Below, in pieces: positions 49,675 through 63,745 of a stretch of 64,000 bases of DNA; within the stretch, counting starts at the first letter, position 1, and each line of letters starts with the position of its first letter. Below the pieces are notes generated by a model. The model saw nothing but the letters and a program-made list of their open reading frames with translations. It ran no database searches and was not told the origin of the DNA. Both the position numbers and the translations under genes were made by a program. The DNA comes from Lumbricus terrestris (lineage: Eukaryota; Annelida; Clitellata; Crassiclitellata; Lumbricidae): assembly GCA_949752735.1 (NCBI GenBank), contig OX457042.1, positions 32,774,289 to 32,838,288 of the forward strand. The letters are read 5' to 3'.

Positions 49675-52020
49675 TAGCGTTGTCTGCTTATCTCTTTCGG
49701 TCGCTATCTGTGTCTGACTGTTGATTTGTCTGCTTATCTCTTTCGGTCGCTATCGGTGTCTGACTGTAGATTTTGTCTGCTTAGCTATTTCTATCGCTGT
49801 CTGTGTCTGACTGTTGATTTGTCTGCTTTTCTCTTTCGGTCGCTATCTGTGTCTGACTGTAGATTTGTCTGCTTATCTCTTTCTGTCGCTATCTGTGTCT
49901 GTCGGTAGCGTTGTCTGCTTATCTCTTTCGATCGCTATCTGTGTCTGACTGTTGATTTGTCTGCTTATCTCTTTCGGTCGCTATCTGTGTCTGACTGTAG
50001 ATTTGTCTGCCTATCTCTGTTTCTGTCGCTGTCTGTGTCTGACTGTAGATCTGTCTGCCTATCTCTTTCGTTCGCTATCTGTGTCTGACTGTCGATTTGT
50101 CTGCTTATCTCTTTGGGTCGCTATCTGTGTCTGACTGTAGATCTGTCTGCTTATCTCGTTCTGTCGCTATCTGTGTCTGACTGTAGATTTGTCTGCTTAT
50201 CTCTTTCTGTCGCTATCTGTGTCTGACTGTAGATCTGTCTGCTTATCTCGTTCTGTCGCTATCTGTGTCTGACTGTAGATTTGTCTGCCTATCTCTGTTT
50301 CTGTCGCTCTCTGTGTCTGACTGTACATCTGTCTGCCTTTCTATCTTTGTCGCTATCTGTGTCTGACTGTGGATTTGCCTGCCTATCTCTTTCGGTCGCT
50401 ATCTGTGTCTGACTGTAGATTTGTCTGCTTATCTCTTTCGGTTGCTATCTGTGTCTGACTGTGGATTTGTCTGCTTATCTTTTTCTGTTGTCTGTCGCTC
50501 TCTGTGTCTGACTAGATTTGTCTGCCTATCTCTTTCGGTCGCTCTCTGTGTCTGACTGTAGATTTGTCTGCCTATCTCCGTTTCTGTCGCTATCTGTGTC
50601 TGACTGTAGATCTGTCTGCCTATCTCTTTCTGTCGCAATCTGTGTCTGACTGTAGATCTGTCTGCTTACCTATTTTTGTCGCTGTCTGTGTCTGACTGTA
50701 GATCTGTCTGCCTATCTCTTTCGGTTGCTATCTGTGTCTGACTGTAGATCTGTCTGCTTATCTCTTTCTGTCGCTATCTGTGTCTGACTGTAGATCTGTC
50801 TGCTTACCTATTTTTGTCGCTGTCTGTGTCTGACTGTAGATCTGTCTGCCTATCTCTTTCGGTTGCTATCTGTGTCTGACTGTAGATTTGTCTGCTTATC
50901 TCTTTCGGTCGCTGTCTGTGTCTGACTGTAGATCTGTCTGCCTATCTCTTTCTCTCGCTATCTGTGTCTGACTGTAGATTTGTCTGCTTATCTTTTTCTG
51001 TCGCTGTCTGTGGCTGACTGTATAGATTTGTCTGCTTATCTCTTTCAGTCGCTATTTGTGTCTGACTGTAGATTTGTCTACTTATCTCTTTCTGTCGCTA
51101 TCTGTGTCTGACTGTAGATTTGTCTGCCTATCTCTTTCGGTCGCTATCTGTGTCTGACTGTAGATCTGTCTGCCTATCTCTTTCTCTCACTATCTGTGTC
51201 TGACTGTAGATTTGTCTGCTTATCTCTTTCGGTCGCTATCTGTGTCTGACTGTAGATTTGTCTGCCTATCTCTTTCTCTCACTATCTGTGTCTGACTGTA
51301 GATTAGTCTGCTTATCTCTTTCGGTCGCTATCTGTATCTGACTGTAGATTTGTGTGCTTACCTCTTTCGTTCGCTATCTGTGTCTGACTGTAGATTTGTC
51401 TGCTTATCTCTTTCGGTCCCTATCTGTGTCTGACTGTAGATCTGTCTGCCTATCTCTTTCGGTCGCTATCTCTGTCTGACTGTAGATTTGTCTGCTTATC
51501 TCTTTCGGTCGCTATCTGTGTCTGACTAGATTTGTCTGCCTATCTCTTTCAGTCGCTCTCTGTGTCTGACTGTAGATTTTTCTGCATATCTCTGTTTCTG
51601 TTGCTCTCTGTGTCTTACTAGATTTGTCTGCCTATCTCTTTCGGTCGCTCTCTGTGTCTGACTGTAGATTTGTCTGCCTATCTCTGTTTCTGTCGCTATC
51701 TGTGTCTGACTGTAGATCTGTCTGCTTACCTATTTTTGTCGTTCGGTGTCTGACTGTAGATTTGTCTGCTTATCTCTTTCGGTCGCTATCTGTGTCTGAC
51801 TGTAGATCTGTTTGCCTATCTCTTTCGCTATCTGTGTCTGACTGTAGATTTGTCTGCTTATCTCTTTCGGTCGCTTTCTGTGTCTGAGTGTAGATTTGTC
51901 TGCCTATCTCTGTTTCTGTCGCTATTTGTGTCTGACTATAGATTTGTCTGCCTATCTTTTTCGGTCGCTATCTGTGTCTGACTGTAGATTTGTCTGCTTA
52001 TTTCTTTCGGTCGCTATCTG

Positions 52021-54300
52021 TGTCTGACTGTTGATTTGTCTGCTTATCTCTGTTGTCTGTCGCTACCTGTGTCTGACTGTTGATTTGTCTGCTTATCTCT
52101 TTCTGTCGCTATCTGTGTCTGACTGTTGATTTGTCTGCTTATCTCTTTCGGTCGCTACCTGTGTCTGACTGTTGATTTGTCTGCCTATCTCTGTTTCTGT
52201 CGCTATCTGTGTCTGACTGTAGATCTGTCTGCCTATCTCTTTCTGTCGCTATCTGTGTCTGACTGTAGATCTGTCTGCTTACCTATTTTTGTCGCTGTCT
52301 GTGTCTGACTGTAGATCTCTCTGCCTATCTCTGTTTCTGTCGCTATCTGTGTCTGACTGTAGATTTGTCTGCTTACCTATTTTTGTCGCTATCTGTGTCT
52401 GACTGTAGATCTCTCTGCCTATCTCTGTTTCTGTCGCTATCTGTGTCTGACTGTAGATTTGTCTGCTAATCTCTTTCGGTCGCTATCTGTGTCTGACTGT
52501 AGATTTGTCTGCCTATCTCTGTTTCTGTCGCTATCTGTGTCTGACTGTAGATTTGTCTGCTTACCTATTTCTATCGCTGTCTGTGTCTGACTGTAGCGTT
52601 GTCTGCTTATCTCTTTCGGTCGCTATCTGTGTCTGACTGTTGATTTGTCTGCTTATCTCTTTCGGTCGCTATCTGTGTCTGACTGTAGATTTGTCTGCTT
52701 ATCTCTTTCGGTCGCTATCTGTGTCTGACTGTAGATTTGTCTGCTTACCTATTTCTATCGCTGTCTGTGTCTGACTGTAGCGTTGTCTGCTTATCTCTTT
52801 CGGTCGCTATCTGTGTCTGACTGTTGACTTGTCTGCTTGTCTCTTTCGGTCGCTATCTGTGTCTGACTGTAGATTTGTCTGCTTACCTATTTCTATCGCT
52901 GTCTGTGTCTGACTGTTGATTTGTCTGCTTATCTCTTTCGGTCGCTATCTGTGTCTGACTGTAGATCTGTCTGCTTACCTATTTCTATCGCTGTCTGTGT
53001 CTGACTGTAGCGTTGTCTGTTTATCTCTTTCGGTCGCTATCTGTGTCTGACTGTTGATTTGTCTGCTTATCTCTTTCGGTCGCTATCTGTGTCTGACTGT
53101 AGATTTGTCTGCTTACCTATTTCTATCGCTGTCTGTGTCTTACTGTTGATTTGTCTGCTTATCTCTTTCGGTCGCTATCTGTGTCTGACTGTAGATCTGT
53201 CTGCTTACCTATTTTTGTCGCTGTCTGTGTCTGACTGTAGATCTCTCTGCCTATCTCTGTTTCTGTCGCTATCTGTGTCTGACTGTAGATTTGTCTGCTT
53301 ATCTCTTTCGGTCGCTATCGGTGTCTGACTGTGGATTTGTCTGCTTATCTCTTTCGGTCGCTATCTGTGTCTGACTGTTGATTTGTCTGCTTATCTCTGT
53401 TGTCTGTCGCTCGCTGTGTCTGACTAGATTTGTCTGCCTATCTCTTTCGGTCGCTATCTGTGTCTGACTGTAGATCTGTCTGCCTGTCTCTTTCTGTCGC
53501 TATATGTGTCTGACTGTTGATTTGTCTTCTTATCTCTTTCGGTCGCTATCTGTGTCTGACTGTAGATTTGTCTGCCTATCTCTTTCTGTCGCTCTCTGTG
53601 TCTGACTGTTGATTTGTCTGCTTATCTCTTTCGGTCGCTACCTGTGTCTGACTGTAGATTTGTCTGCTTATCTCTTTCGGTCGCTATCTGTGTCTGACTG
53701 TGGATCTGTCTGCCTGTCTCTTTCTGTCGCTATCTGTGTCTGACTGTAGATTTGTCTGCCTATCTCTTTCGGTCGCTACCTGTGTCTGACTGTTGATTTG
53801 TCTGCTTATCTCTGTTGTCTGTCGCTCTCTGTGTCTGACTAGATTTGTCTGCTTATCTCTTTCGGTCGCTATCTGTGTCTGACTGTGGATTTGTCTGCTT
53901 ATCTCTTTCGGTCGCTATCTGTGTCTGACTGTTGATTTGTCTGCTTATCTCTGTTGTCTGTCGCTACCTGTGTCTGACTGTTGATTTGTCTGCTTATCTC
54001 TTTCTGTCGCTATCTGTGTCTGACTGTTGATTTGTCTGCTTATCTCTTTCGGTCGCTACCTGTGTCTGACTGTTGATTTGTCTGCCTATCTCTGTTTCTG
54101 TCGCTATCTGTGTCTGACTGTAGATCTGTCTGCCTATCTCTTTCTGTCGCTATCTGTGTCTGACTGTAGATCTGTCTGCTTACCTATTTTTGTCGCTGTC
54201 TGTGTCTGACTGTAGATCTCTCTGCCTATCTCTGTTTCTGTCGCTATCTGTGTCTGACTGTAGATTTGTCTGCTAATCTCTTTCGGTCGCTATATGTGTC
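52021..54300 (+). repeat. Duplication in the second domain, offsets 1,901 then 1,807 bp
   Basis: The run of variants around CTGTTGTCTGTCGCTACC at 52,050 recurs at 53,951 (offset 1,901). After a 94-bp insertion near 52,361-52,455 the rare GCTAATCTC variant aligns at offset 1,807 (52,464 and 54,271). The intervening 94 bp equals one 46+48 dimer. Confidence 0.78.
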
Positions 54301-54885
54301 TGACTGTAGATTTGTCTGCCTATCTCTGTTTCTGTCGCTATCTGTGTCTGACTGTAGATTTGTCTGCTTACCTATTTCTATCGCTGTCTGTGTCTGACTG
54401 TAGCGTTGTCTGCTTATCTCTTTCGGTCGCTATCTGTGTCTGACTGTTGATTTGTCTGCTTATCTCTTTCGGTCGCTATCTGTGTCTGACTGTAGATTTG
54501 TCTGCTTACCTATTTCTATCGCTGTCTGTGTCTGACTGTTGATTTGTCTGCTTATCTCTTTCGGTCGCTATCTGTGTCTGACTGTAGATTTGTCTGCTTA
54601 TCTCTTTCTGTCGCTATCTGTGTCTGTCGGTAGCGTTGTCTGCTTATCTCTTTCGATCGCTATCTGTGTCTGACTGTTGTTTTGTCTGCTTATCTCTTTC
54701 GGTCGCTATCTGTGTCTGACTGTAGATCTGTCTGCCTATCTCTTTCGTTCGCTATCTGTGTCTGACTGTCGATTTGTCTGCTTATCTCTTTGGGTCGCTA
54801 TCTGTGTCTGACTGTAGATCTGTCTGCTTATCTCGTTCTGTCGCTATCTGTGTCTGACTGTAGATTTGTCTGCTTATCTCTTTCT

Positions 54886-57800
54886 GTCGCTATCTGTGTC
54901 TGACTGTAGATTTGTCTGCTTATCTCTTTCTGTCGCAATCTGTGTCTGACTGTAGATCTGTCTGCTTATCTCGTTCTGTCGCTATCTGTGTCTGACTGTA
55001 GATTTGTCTGCCTATCTCTGTTTCTGTCGCTCTCTGTGTCTGACTGTACATCTGTCTGCCTTTCTATCTTTGTCGCTATCTGTGTCTGACTGTGGATTTG
55101 CCTGCCTATCTCTTTCGGTCGCTATCTGTGTCTGACTGTAGATTTGTCTGCTTATCTTTTTCTGTTGTCTGTCGCTCTCTGTGTCTGACTAGATTTGTAT
55201 GCCTATCTCTTTCGGTCGCTCTCTGTGTCTGACTGTAGATTTGTCTGCCTATCTCTGTTTCTGTCGCTATCTGTGTCTGACTGTAGATCTGTCTGCCTAT
55301 CTCTTTCTGTCGCAATCTGTGTCTGACTGTAGATCTGTCTGCTTACCTATTTTTGTCGCTGTCTGTGTCTGACTGTAGATCTGTCTGCCTATCTCTTTCG
55401 GTTGCTATCTGTGTCTGACTGTAGATCTGTCTGCTTATCTCTTTCTGTCGCTATCTGTGTCTGACTGTAGATCTGTCTGCTTACCTATTTTTGTCGCTGT
55501 CTGTGTCTGACTGTAGATCTGTCTGCCTATCTCTTTCGGTTGCTATCTGTGTCTGACTGAAGATTTGTCTGCTTATCTCTTTCGGTCGCTGTCTGTGTCT
55601 GACTATAGATTTGTCTGCCTATCTCTTTCTCTCGCTATCTGTGTCTGACTGTAGATTTGTCTGCTTATCTTTTTCTGTCGCTGTCTGTGTCTGATTGTAG
55701 ATTTGTCTGCCTATCTCTTTCTCTCGCTATCTGTGTCTGACTGTGGATTTTTCTGCTTATCTCTTTCGGTCGCTATCTGTGTCTGACTGTAGATTTGTCT
55801 GCTTATCTCGTTCTGTCGCTATCTGTGTCTGACTGTAGATTTGTCTGCCTATCTCTGTTTCTGTCGCTGTCTGTGTCTGACTGTACATCTGTCTGCCTTT
55901 CTATCTTTGTCGCTATCTGTGTCTGACTGTGGATTTGCCTGCCTATCTCTTTCGGTCGCTATCTGTGTCTGACTGTAGATTTGTCTGCTTATCTCTTTCG
56001 GTTGCTATCTGTGTCTGACTGTAGATTTGTCTGCCTATCTCTGTTTCTGTCGCTATCTGTGTCTGACTGTAGATCTGTCTGCCTATCTCTTTCTGTCGCA
56101 ATCTGTGTCTGACTGTAGATCTGTCTGCTTACCTATTTTTGTCGCTGTCTGTGTCTGACTGTAGATCTGTCTGCCTATCTCTTTCTGTCGCAATCTGTGT
56201 CTGACTGTAGATCTGTCTGCTTACCTATTTTTGTCGCTGTCTGTGTCTGACTGTAGATCTGTCTGCCTATCTCTTTCGGTTGCTATCTGTGTCTGACTGT
56301 AGATTTGTCTGCTTATCTTTTTCTGTCGCTGTCTGTGTCTTATTGTAGATTTGTCTGCTTATCTCGTTCTGTCGCTATCTGTGTCTGACTGTAGATTTGT
56401 CTGCCTATCTCTGTTTCTGTCGCTCTCTGTGTCTGACTGTACATCTGTCTGCCTATCTCTTTCTCTCGCTATCTGTGTCTGACTGTAGATTTGTCTGCTT
56501 ATCTTTTTCTGTCGCTGTCTGTGTCTGACTGTAGATTTGTCTGCTTATCTCTTTCGGTCGCTATCTGTGTCTGACTGTAGATTTGTCTGCCTATCTCTTT
56601 CTCTCGCTGTTTGTGTCTGACTGTAGATTTGTCTGCTTATCTCTTTCAGTCGCTATTTGTGTCTGACTGTAGATTTGTCTACTTATCTCTTTCTGTCGCT
56701 ATCTGTGTCTGACTGTAGATTTGTCTGCCTTTCTCTTTCGGTCCCTATCTGTGTCTGACTGTAGATCTGTCTGCCTATCTCTTTCTCTCACTATCTGTGT
56801 CTGACTGTAGATTTGTCTGCTTATCTCTTTCTGTCGCTGTCTGTGTCTGACTGGAGATTTGTCTGCTTATCTCTTTCGGTCGCTATCTGTGTCTGACTGT
56901 AGATTTGTCTGCCTATCTCTTTCTCTCACTATCTGTGTCTGACTGTAGATTTGTCTGCTTATCTCTTTCGGTCGCTATCTGTATCTGACTGTAGATTTGT
57001 GTGCTTACCTCTTTCGTTCGCTATCTGTGTCTGACTGTAGATTTGTCTGCTTATCTCTTTCGGTCCCTATCTGTGTCTGACTGTAGATCTGTCTGCCTAT
57101 CTCTTTCGGTCGCTATCTCTGTCTGACTGTAGATTTGTCTGCTTATCTCTTTCGGTCGCTATCTGTGTCTGACTAGATTTGTCTGCCTATCTCTTTCAGT
57201 CGCTCTCTGTGTCTGACTGTAGATTTGTCTGCATATCTCTGTTTCTGTTGCTCTCTGTGTCTTACTAGATTTGTCTGCCTATCTCTTTCGGTCGCTATCT
57301 GTGTCTGACTGTAGATTTGTCTGCCTATCTCTGTTTCTGTCGCTTTCTGTGTCTGACTGTAGATTTGTCTGCTTACCTATTTCTGTCGCTGTCTGTGTCT
57401 GGCTGTAGATTTGTCTGCTTATCTCTTTCGGTTGCTATCTGTGTCTCACTGTAGATCTGTCTGCTTATCTCTTTCGCTATCTGTGTCTGACTGTAGATTT
57501 GTCTGCTTATCTCTTTCGGTCGCTATCTGTGTCTGACTGTTCATTTGTCTGCTTATCTCTTTCGGTCGCTATCGGTGTCTGACTGTTGATTTGTCTGCTT
57601 ATCTCTGTTGTCTGTCGCTCTCTGTGTCTGACTAGATTTGTCTGCCTATCTCTTTCGGTCGCTATCTGTGTCTGACTGTAGATCTGTCTGCTTATCTCTG
57701 TTGTCTGTCGCTCTCTGTGTCTGACTAGATTTGTCTGCTTATCTCTTTCGGTCGCTCTCTTTGTCTGACTGTAGATTTGTCTGCCTATCTCTGTTTCTGT

Positions 57801-59201
57801 CGGTATCTGTGTCTGACTGTAGATCTGTCTGCCTATCTCTTTCTGTCGCTATCTGTGTCTGACTGTAGATCTGTCTGCTTACCTATTTTTGTCGCTGTCT
57901 GTGTCTGACTGTAGATCTCTCTGCCTATCTCTGTTTCTGTCGCTATCTGTGTCTGACTGTAGATTTGTCTGCTTATCTCTTTCGGTCGCTATCTGTGTCT
58001 GACTGTAGATTTGTCTGCCTATCTCTGTTTCTGTCGCTATCTGTGTCTGACTGTAGATTTGTCTGCTTACCTATTTCTATCGCTGTCTGTGTCTGACTGT
58101 AGCGTTGTCTGCTTATCTCTTTCGGTCGCTATCTGTGTCTGACTGTTGATTTGTCTGCTTATCTCTTTCGGTCGCTATCTGTGTCTGACTGTAGATTTGT
58201 CTGCTTACCTATTTCTATCGCTGTCTGTGTCTGACTGTTGATTTGTCTGCTTATATCTTTCGGTCGCTATCTGTGTCTGACTGTAGATCTGTCTGCTTAC
58301 CTATTTTTGTCGCTGTCTGTGTCTGACTGTAGATCTCTCTGCCTATCTCTGTTTCTGTCGCTATCTGTGTCTGACTGTAGATTTGTCTGCTTATCTCTTT
58401 CGGTCGCTATCGGTGTCTGACTGTGGATTTGTCTGCTTATCTCTTTCGGTCGCTATCTGTGTCTGACTGTTGATTTGTCTGCTTATCTCTGTTGTCTGTC
58501 GCTCTGTTTGTCTGACTAGATTTGTCTGCCTATCTCTTTCGGTCGCTATCTGTGTCTGACTGTAGATCTGTCTGCCTGTCTCTTTCTGTCGCTATATGTG
58601 TCTGACTGTTGATTTGTCTTCTTATCTCGTTCTGTCGCTATCTGTGTCTGACTGTAGATTTGTCTGCCTATCTCTGTTTCTGTCGCTCTCTGTGTCTGAC
58701 TGTACATCTGTCTGCCTTTCTATCTTTGTCGCTATCTGTGTCTGACTGTGGATTTGCCTGCCTATCTCTTTCGGTCGCTATCTGTGTCTGACTGTAGATT
58801 TGTCTGCTTATCTCTTTCGGTTGCTATCTGTGTCTGACTGTGGATTTGTCTGCTTATCTTTTTCTGTTGTCTGTCGCTCTCTGTGTCTGACTAGATTTGT
58901 ATGCCTATCTCTTTCGGTCGCTCTCTGTGTCTGACTGTAGATTTGTCTGCCTATCTCTGTTTCTGTCGCTATCTGTGTCTGACTGTGGATTTGTCTGCTT
59001 ATCTTTTTCTGTTGTCTGTCGCTCTCTGTGTCTGACTAGATTTGTCTGCCTATCTCTTTCTCTCGCTATCTGTGTCTGACTGTAGATTTGTCTGCTTATC
59101 TTTTTCTGTCGCTGTCTGTGTCTGACTGTAGATTTGTCTGCTTATCTCGTTCTGTCGCTATCTGTGTCTGACTGTAGATTTGTCTGCTTATCTCTTTCGG
59201 T
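54886..59201 (+). repeat. 4,544-bp tandem duplication, copy 1
   Basis: Matches 59,430-63,745 at constant offset 4,544. Two substitutions were found by eye, 57,707 G/A and 57,942 G/T. Upstream of 54,886 the similarity continues at offset 4,636, because copy 1 has two extra 46-bp monomers there. This is the largest clean tandem higher-order unit in the window, about 97 monomers long. Confidence 0.92.
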
Positions 59202-59429
59202 CGCTATCTGTGTCTGACTGTAGATTTGTCTGCTTATCTCTTTCTGTCGCTATCTGTGTCTGTCGGTAGCGTTGTCTGCTTATCTCTTTCGATCGCTATC
59301 TGTGTCTGACTGTTGTTTTGTCTGCTTATCTCTTTCGGTCGCTATCTGTGTCTGACTGTAGATCTGTCTGCCTATCTCTTTCGTTCGCTATCTGTGTCTG
59401 ACTGTCGATTTGTCTGCTTATCTCTTTGG

Positions 59430-62400
59430 GTCGCTATCTGTGTCTGACTGTAGATTTGTCTGCTTATCTCTTTCTGTCGCAATCTGTGTCTGACTGTAGA
59501 TCTGTCTGCTTATCTCGTTCTGTCGCTATCTGTGTCTGACTGTAGATTTGTCTGCCTATCTCTGTTTCTGTCGCTCTCTGTGTCTGACTGTACATCTGTC
59601 TGCCTTTCTATCTTTGTCGCTATCTGTGTCTGACTGTGGATTTGCCTGCCTATCTCTTTCGGTCGCTATCTGTGTCTGACTGTAGATTTGTCTGCTTATC
59701 TTTTTCTGTTGTCTGTCGCTCTCTGTGTCTGACTAGATTTGTATGCCTATCTCTTTCGGTCGCTCTCTGTGTCTGACTGTAGATTTGTCTGCCTATCTCT
59801 GTTTCTGTCGCTATCTGTGTCTGACTGTAGATCTGTCTGCCTATCTCTTTCTGTCGCAATCTGTGTCTGACTGTAGATCTGTCTGCTTACCTATTTTTGT
59901 CGCTGTCTGTGTCTGACTGTAGATCTGTCTGCCTATCTCTTTCGGTTGCTATCTGTGTCTGACTGTAGATCTGTCTGCTTATCTCTTTCTGTCGCTATCT
60001 GTGTCTGACTGTAGATCTGTCTGCTTACCTATTTTTGTCGCTGTCTGTGTCTGACTGTAGATCTGTCTGCCTATCTCTTTCGGTTGCTATCTGTGTCTGA
60101 CTGAAGATTTGTCTGCTTATCTCTTTCGGTCGCTGTCTGTGTCTGACTATAGATTTGTCTGCCTATCTCTTTCTCTCGCTATCTGTGTCTGACTGTAGAT
60201 TTGTCTGCTTATCTTTTTCTGTCGCTGTCTGTGTCTGATTGTAGATTTGTCTGCCTATCTCTTTCTCTCGCTATCTGTGTCTGACTGTGGATTTTTCTGC
60301 TTATCTCTTTCGGTCGCTATCTGTGTCTGACTGTAGATTTGTCTGCTTATCTCGTTCTGTCGCTATCTGTGTCTGACTGTAGATTTGTCTGCCTATCTCT
60401 GTTTCTGTCGCTGTCTGTGTCTGACTGTACATCTGTCTGCCTTTCTATCTTTGTCGCTATCTGTGTCTGACTGTGGATTTGCCTGCCTATCTCTTTCGGT
60501 CGCTATCTGTGTCTGACTGTAGATTTGTCTGCTTATCTCTTTCGGTTGCTATCTGTGTCTGACTGTAGATTTGTCTGCCTATCTCTGTTTCTGTCGCTAT
60601 CTGTGTCTGACTGTAGATCTGTCTGCCTATCTCTTTCTGTCGCAATCTGTGTCTGACTGTAGATCTGTCTGCTTACCTATTTTTGTCGCTGTCTGTGTCT
60701 GACTGTAGATCTGTCTGCCTATCTCTTTCTGTCGCAATCTGTGTCTGACTGTAGATCTGTCTGCTTACCTATTTTTGTCGCTGTCTGTGTCTGACTGTAG
60801 ATCTGTCTGCCTATCTCTTTCGGTTGCTATCTGTGTCTGACTGTAGATTTGTCTGCTTATCTTTTTCTGTCGCTGTCTGTGTCTTATTGTAGATTTGTCT
60901 GCTTATCTCGTTCTGTCGCTATCTGTGTCTGACTGTAGATTTGTCTGCCTATCTCTGTTTCTGTCGCTCTCTGTGTCTGACTGTACATCTGTCTGCCTAT
61001 CTCTTTCTCTCGCTATCTGTGTCTGACTGTAGATTTGTCTGCTTATCTTTTTCTGTCGCTGTCTGTGTCTGACTGTAGATTTGTCTGCTTATCTCTTTCG
61101 GTCGCTATCTGTGTCTGACTGTAGATTTGTCTGCCTATCTCTTTCTCTCGCTGTTTGTGTCTGACTGTAGATTTGTCTGCTTATCTCTTTCAGTCGCTAT
61201 TTGTGTCTGACTGTAGATTTGTCTACTTATCTCTTTCTGTCGCTATCTGTGTCTGACTGTAGATTTGTCTGCCTTTCTCTTTCGGTCCCTATCTGTGTCT
61301 GACTGTAGATCTGTCTGCCTATCTCTTTCTCTCACTATCTGTGTCTGACTGTAGATTTGTCTGCTTATCTCTTTCTGTCGCTGTCTGTGTCTGACTGGAG
61401 ATTTGTCTGCTTATCTCTTTCGGTCGCTATCTGTGTCTGACTGTAGATTTGTCTGCCTATCTCTTTCTCTCACTATCTGTGTCTGACTGTAGATTTGTCT
61501 GCTTATCTCTTTCGGTCGCTATCTGTATCTGACTGTAGATTTGTGTGCTTACCTCTTTCGTTCGCTATCTGTGTCTGACTGTAGATTTGTCTGCTTATCT
61601 CTTTCGGTCCCTATCTGTGTCTGACTGTAGATCTGTCTGCCTATCTCTTTCGGTCGCTATCTCTGTCTGACTGTAGATTTGTCTGCTTATCTCTTTCGGT
61701 CGCTATCTGTGTCTGACTAGATTTGTCTGCCTATCTCTTTCAGTCGCTCTCTGTGTCTGACTGTAGATTTGTCTGCATATCTCTGTTTCTGTTGCTCTCT
61801 GTGTCTTACTAGATTTGTCTGCCTATCTCTTTCGGTCGCTATCTGTGTCTGACTGTAGATTTGTCTGCCTATCTCTGTTTCTGTCGCTTTCTGTGTCTGA
61901 CTGTAGATTTGTCTGCTTACCTATTTCTGTCGCTGTCTGTGTCTGGCTGTAGATTTGTCTGCTTATCTCTTTCGGTTGCTATCTGTGTCTCACTGTAGAT
62001 CTGTCTGCTTATCTCTTTCGCTATCTGTGTCTGACTGTAGATTTGTCTGCTTATCTCTTTCGGTCGCTATCTGTGTCTGACTGTTCATTTGTCTGCTTAT
62101 CTCTTTCGGTCGCTATCGGTGTCTGACTGTTGATTTGTCTGCTTATCTCTGTTGTCTGTCGCTCTCTGTGTCTGACTAGATTTGTCTGCCTATCTCTTTC
62201 GGTCGCTATCTGTGTCTGACTGTAGATCTGTCTGCTTATCTCTGTTGTCTATCGCTCTCTGTGTCTGACTAGATTTGTCTGCTTATCTCTTTCGGTCGCT
62301 CTCTTTGTCTGACTGTAGATTTGTCTGCCTATCTCTGTTTCTGTCGGTATCTGTGTCTGACTGTAGATCTGTCTGCCTATCTCTTTCTGTCGCTATCTGT

Positions 62401-63745
62401 GTCTGACTGTAGATCTGTCTGCTTACCTATTTTTGTCGCTGTCTGTGTCTGACTGTAGATCTCTCTGCCTATCTCTGTTTCTGTCTCTATCTGTGTCTGA
62501 CTGTAGATTTGTCTGCTTATCTCTTTCGGTCGCTATCTGTGTCTGACTGTAGATTTGTCTGCCTATCTCTGTTTCTGTCGCTATCTGTGTCTGACTGTAG
62601 ATTTGTCTGCTTACCTATTTCTATCGCTGTCTGTGTCTGACTGTAGCGTTGTCTGCTTATCTCTTTCGGTCGCTATCTGTGTCTGACTGTTGATTTGTCT
62701 GCTTATCTCTTTCGGTCGCTATCTGTGTCTGACTGTAGATTTGTCTGCTTACCTATTTCTATCGCTGTCTGTGTCTGACTGTTGATTTGTCTGCTTATAT
62801 CTTTCGGTCGCTATCTGTGTCTGACTGTAGATCTGTCTGCTTACCTATTTTTGTCGCTGTCTGTGTCTGACTGTAGATCTCTCTGCCTATCTCTGTTTCT
62901 GTCGCTATCTGTGTCTGACTGTAGATTTGTCTGCTTATCTCTTTCGGTCGCTATCGGTGTCTGACTGTGGATTTGTCTGCTTATCTCTTTCGGTCGCTAT
63001 CTGTGTCTGACTGTTGATTTGTCTGCTTATCTCTGTTGTCTGTCGCTCTGTTTGTCTGACTAGATTTGTCTGCCTATCTCTTTCGGTCGCTATCTGTGTC
63101 TGACTGTAGATCTGTCTGCCTGTCTCTTTCTGTCGCTATATGTGTCTGACTGTTGATTTGTCTTCTTATCTCGTTCTGTCGCTATCTGTGTCTGACTGTA
63201 GATTTGTCTGCCTATCTCTGTTTCTGTCGCTCTCTGTGTCTGACTGTACATCTGTCTGCCTTTCTATCTTTGTCGCTATCTGTGTCTGACTGTGGATTTG
63301 CCTGCCTATCTCTTTCGGTCGCTATCTGTGTCTGACTGTAGATTTGTCTGCTTATCTCTTTCGGTTGCTATCTGTGTCTGACTGTGGATTTGTCTGCTTA
63401 TCTTTTTCTGTTGTCTGTCGCTCTCTGTGTCTGACTAGATTTGTATGCCTATCTCTTTCGGTCGCTCTCTGTGTCTGACTGTAGATTTGTCTGCCTATCT
63501 CTGTTTCTGTCGCTATCTGTGTCTGACTGTGGATTTGTCTGCTTATCTTTTTCTGTTGTCTGTCGCTCTCTGTGTCTGACTAGATTTGTCTGCCTATCTC
63601 TTTCTCTCGCTATCTGTGTCTGACTGTAGATTTGTCTGCTTATCTTTTTCTGTCGCTGTCTGTGTCTGACTGTAGATTTGTCTGCTTATCTCGTTCTGTC
63701 GCTATCTGTGTCTGACTGTAGATTTGTCTGCTTATCTCTTTCGGT
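59430..63745 (+). repeat. 4,544-bp tandem duplication, copy 2
   Basis: Second unit, carrying the same order of rare variants, for example GACTGGAGATTTG, TGTGTGCTTACC, GACTGTTCATTTG and TGTCTTATTGTAG. It ends at 63,745 (CGGTCG in copy 1 against CGGTTG here), so a third full unit does not follow directly. The last 255 bases return to less ordered second-domain monomers. Confidence 0.92.
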
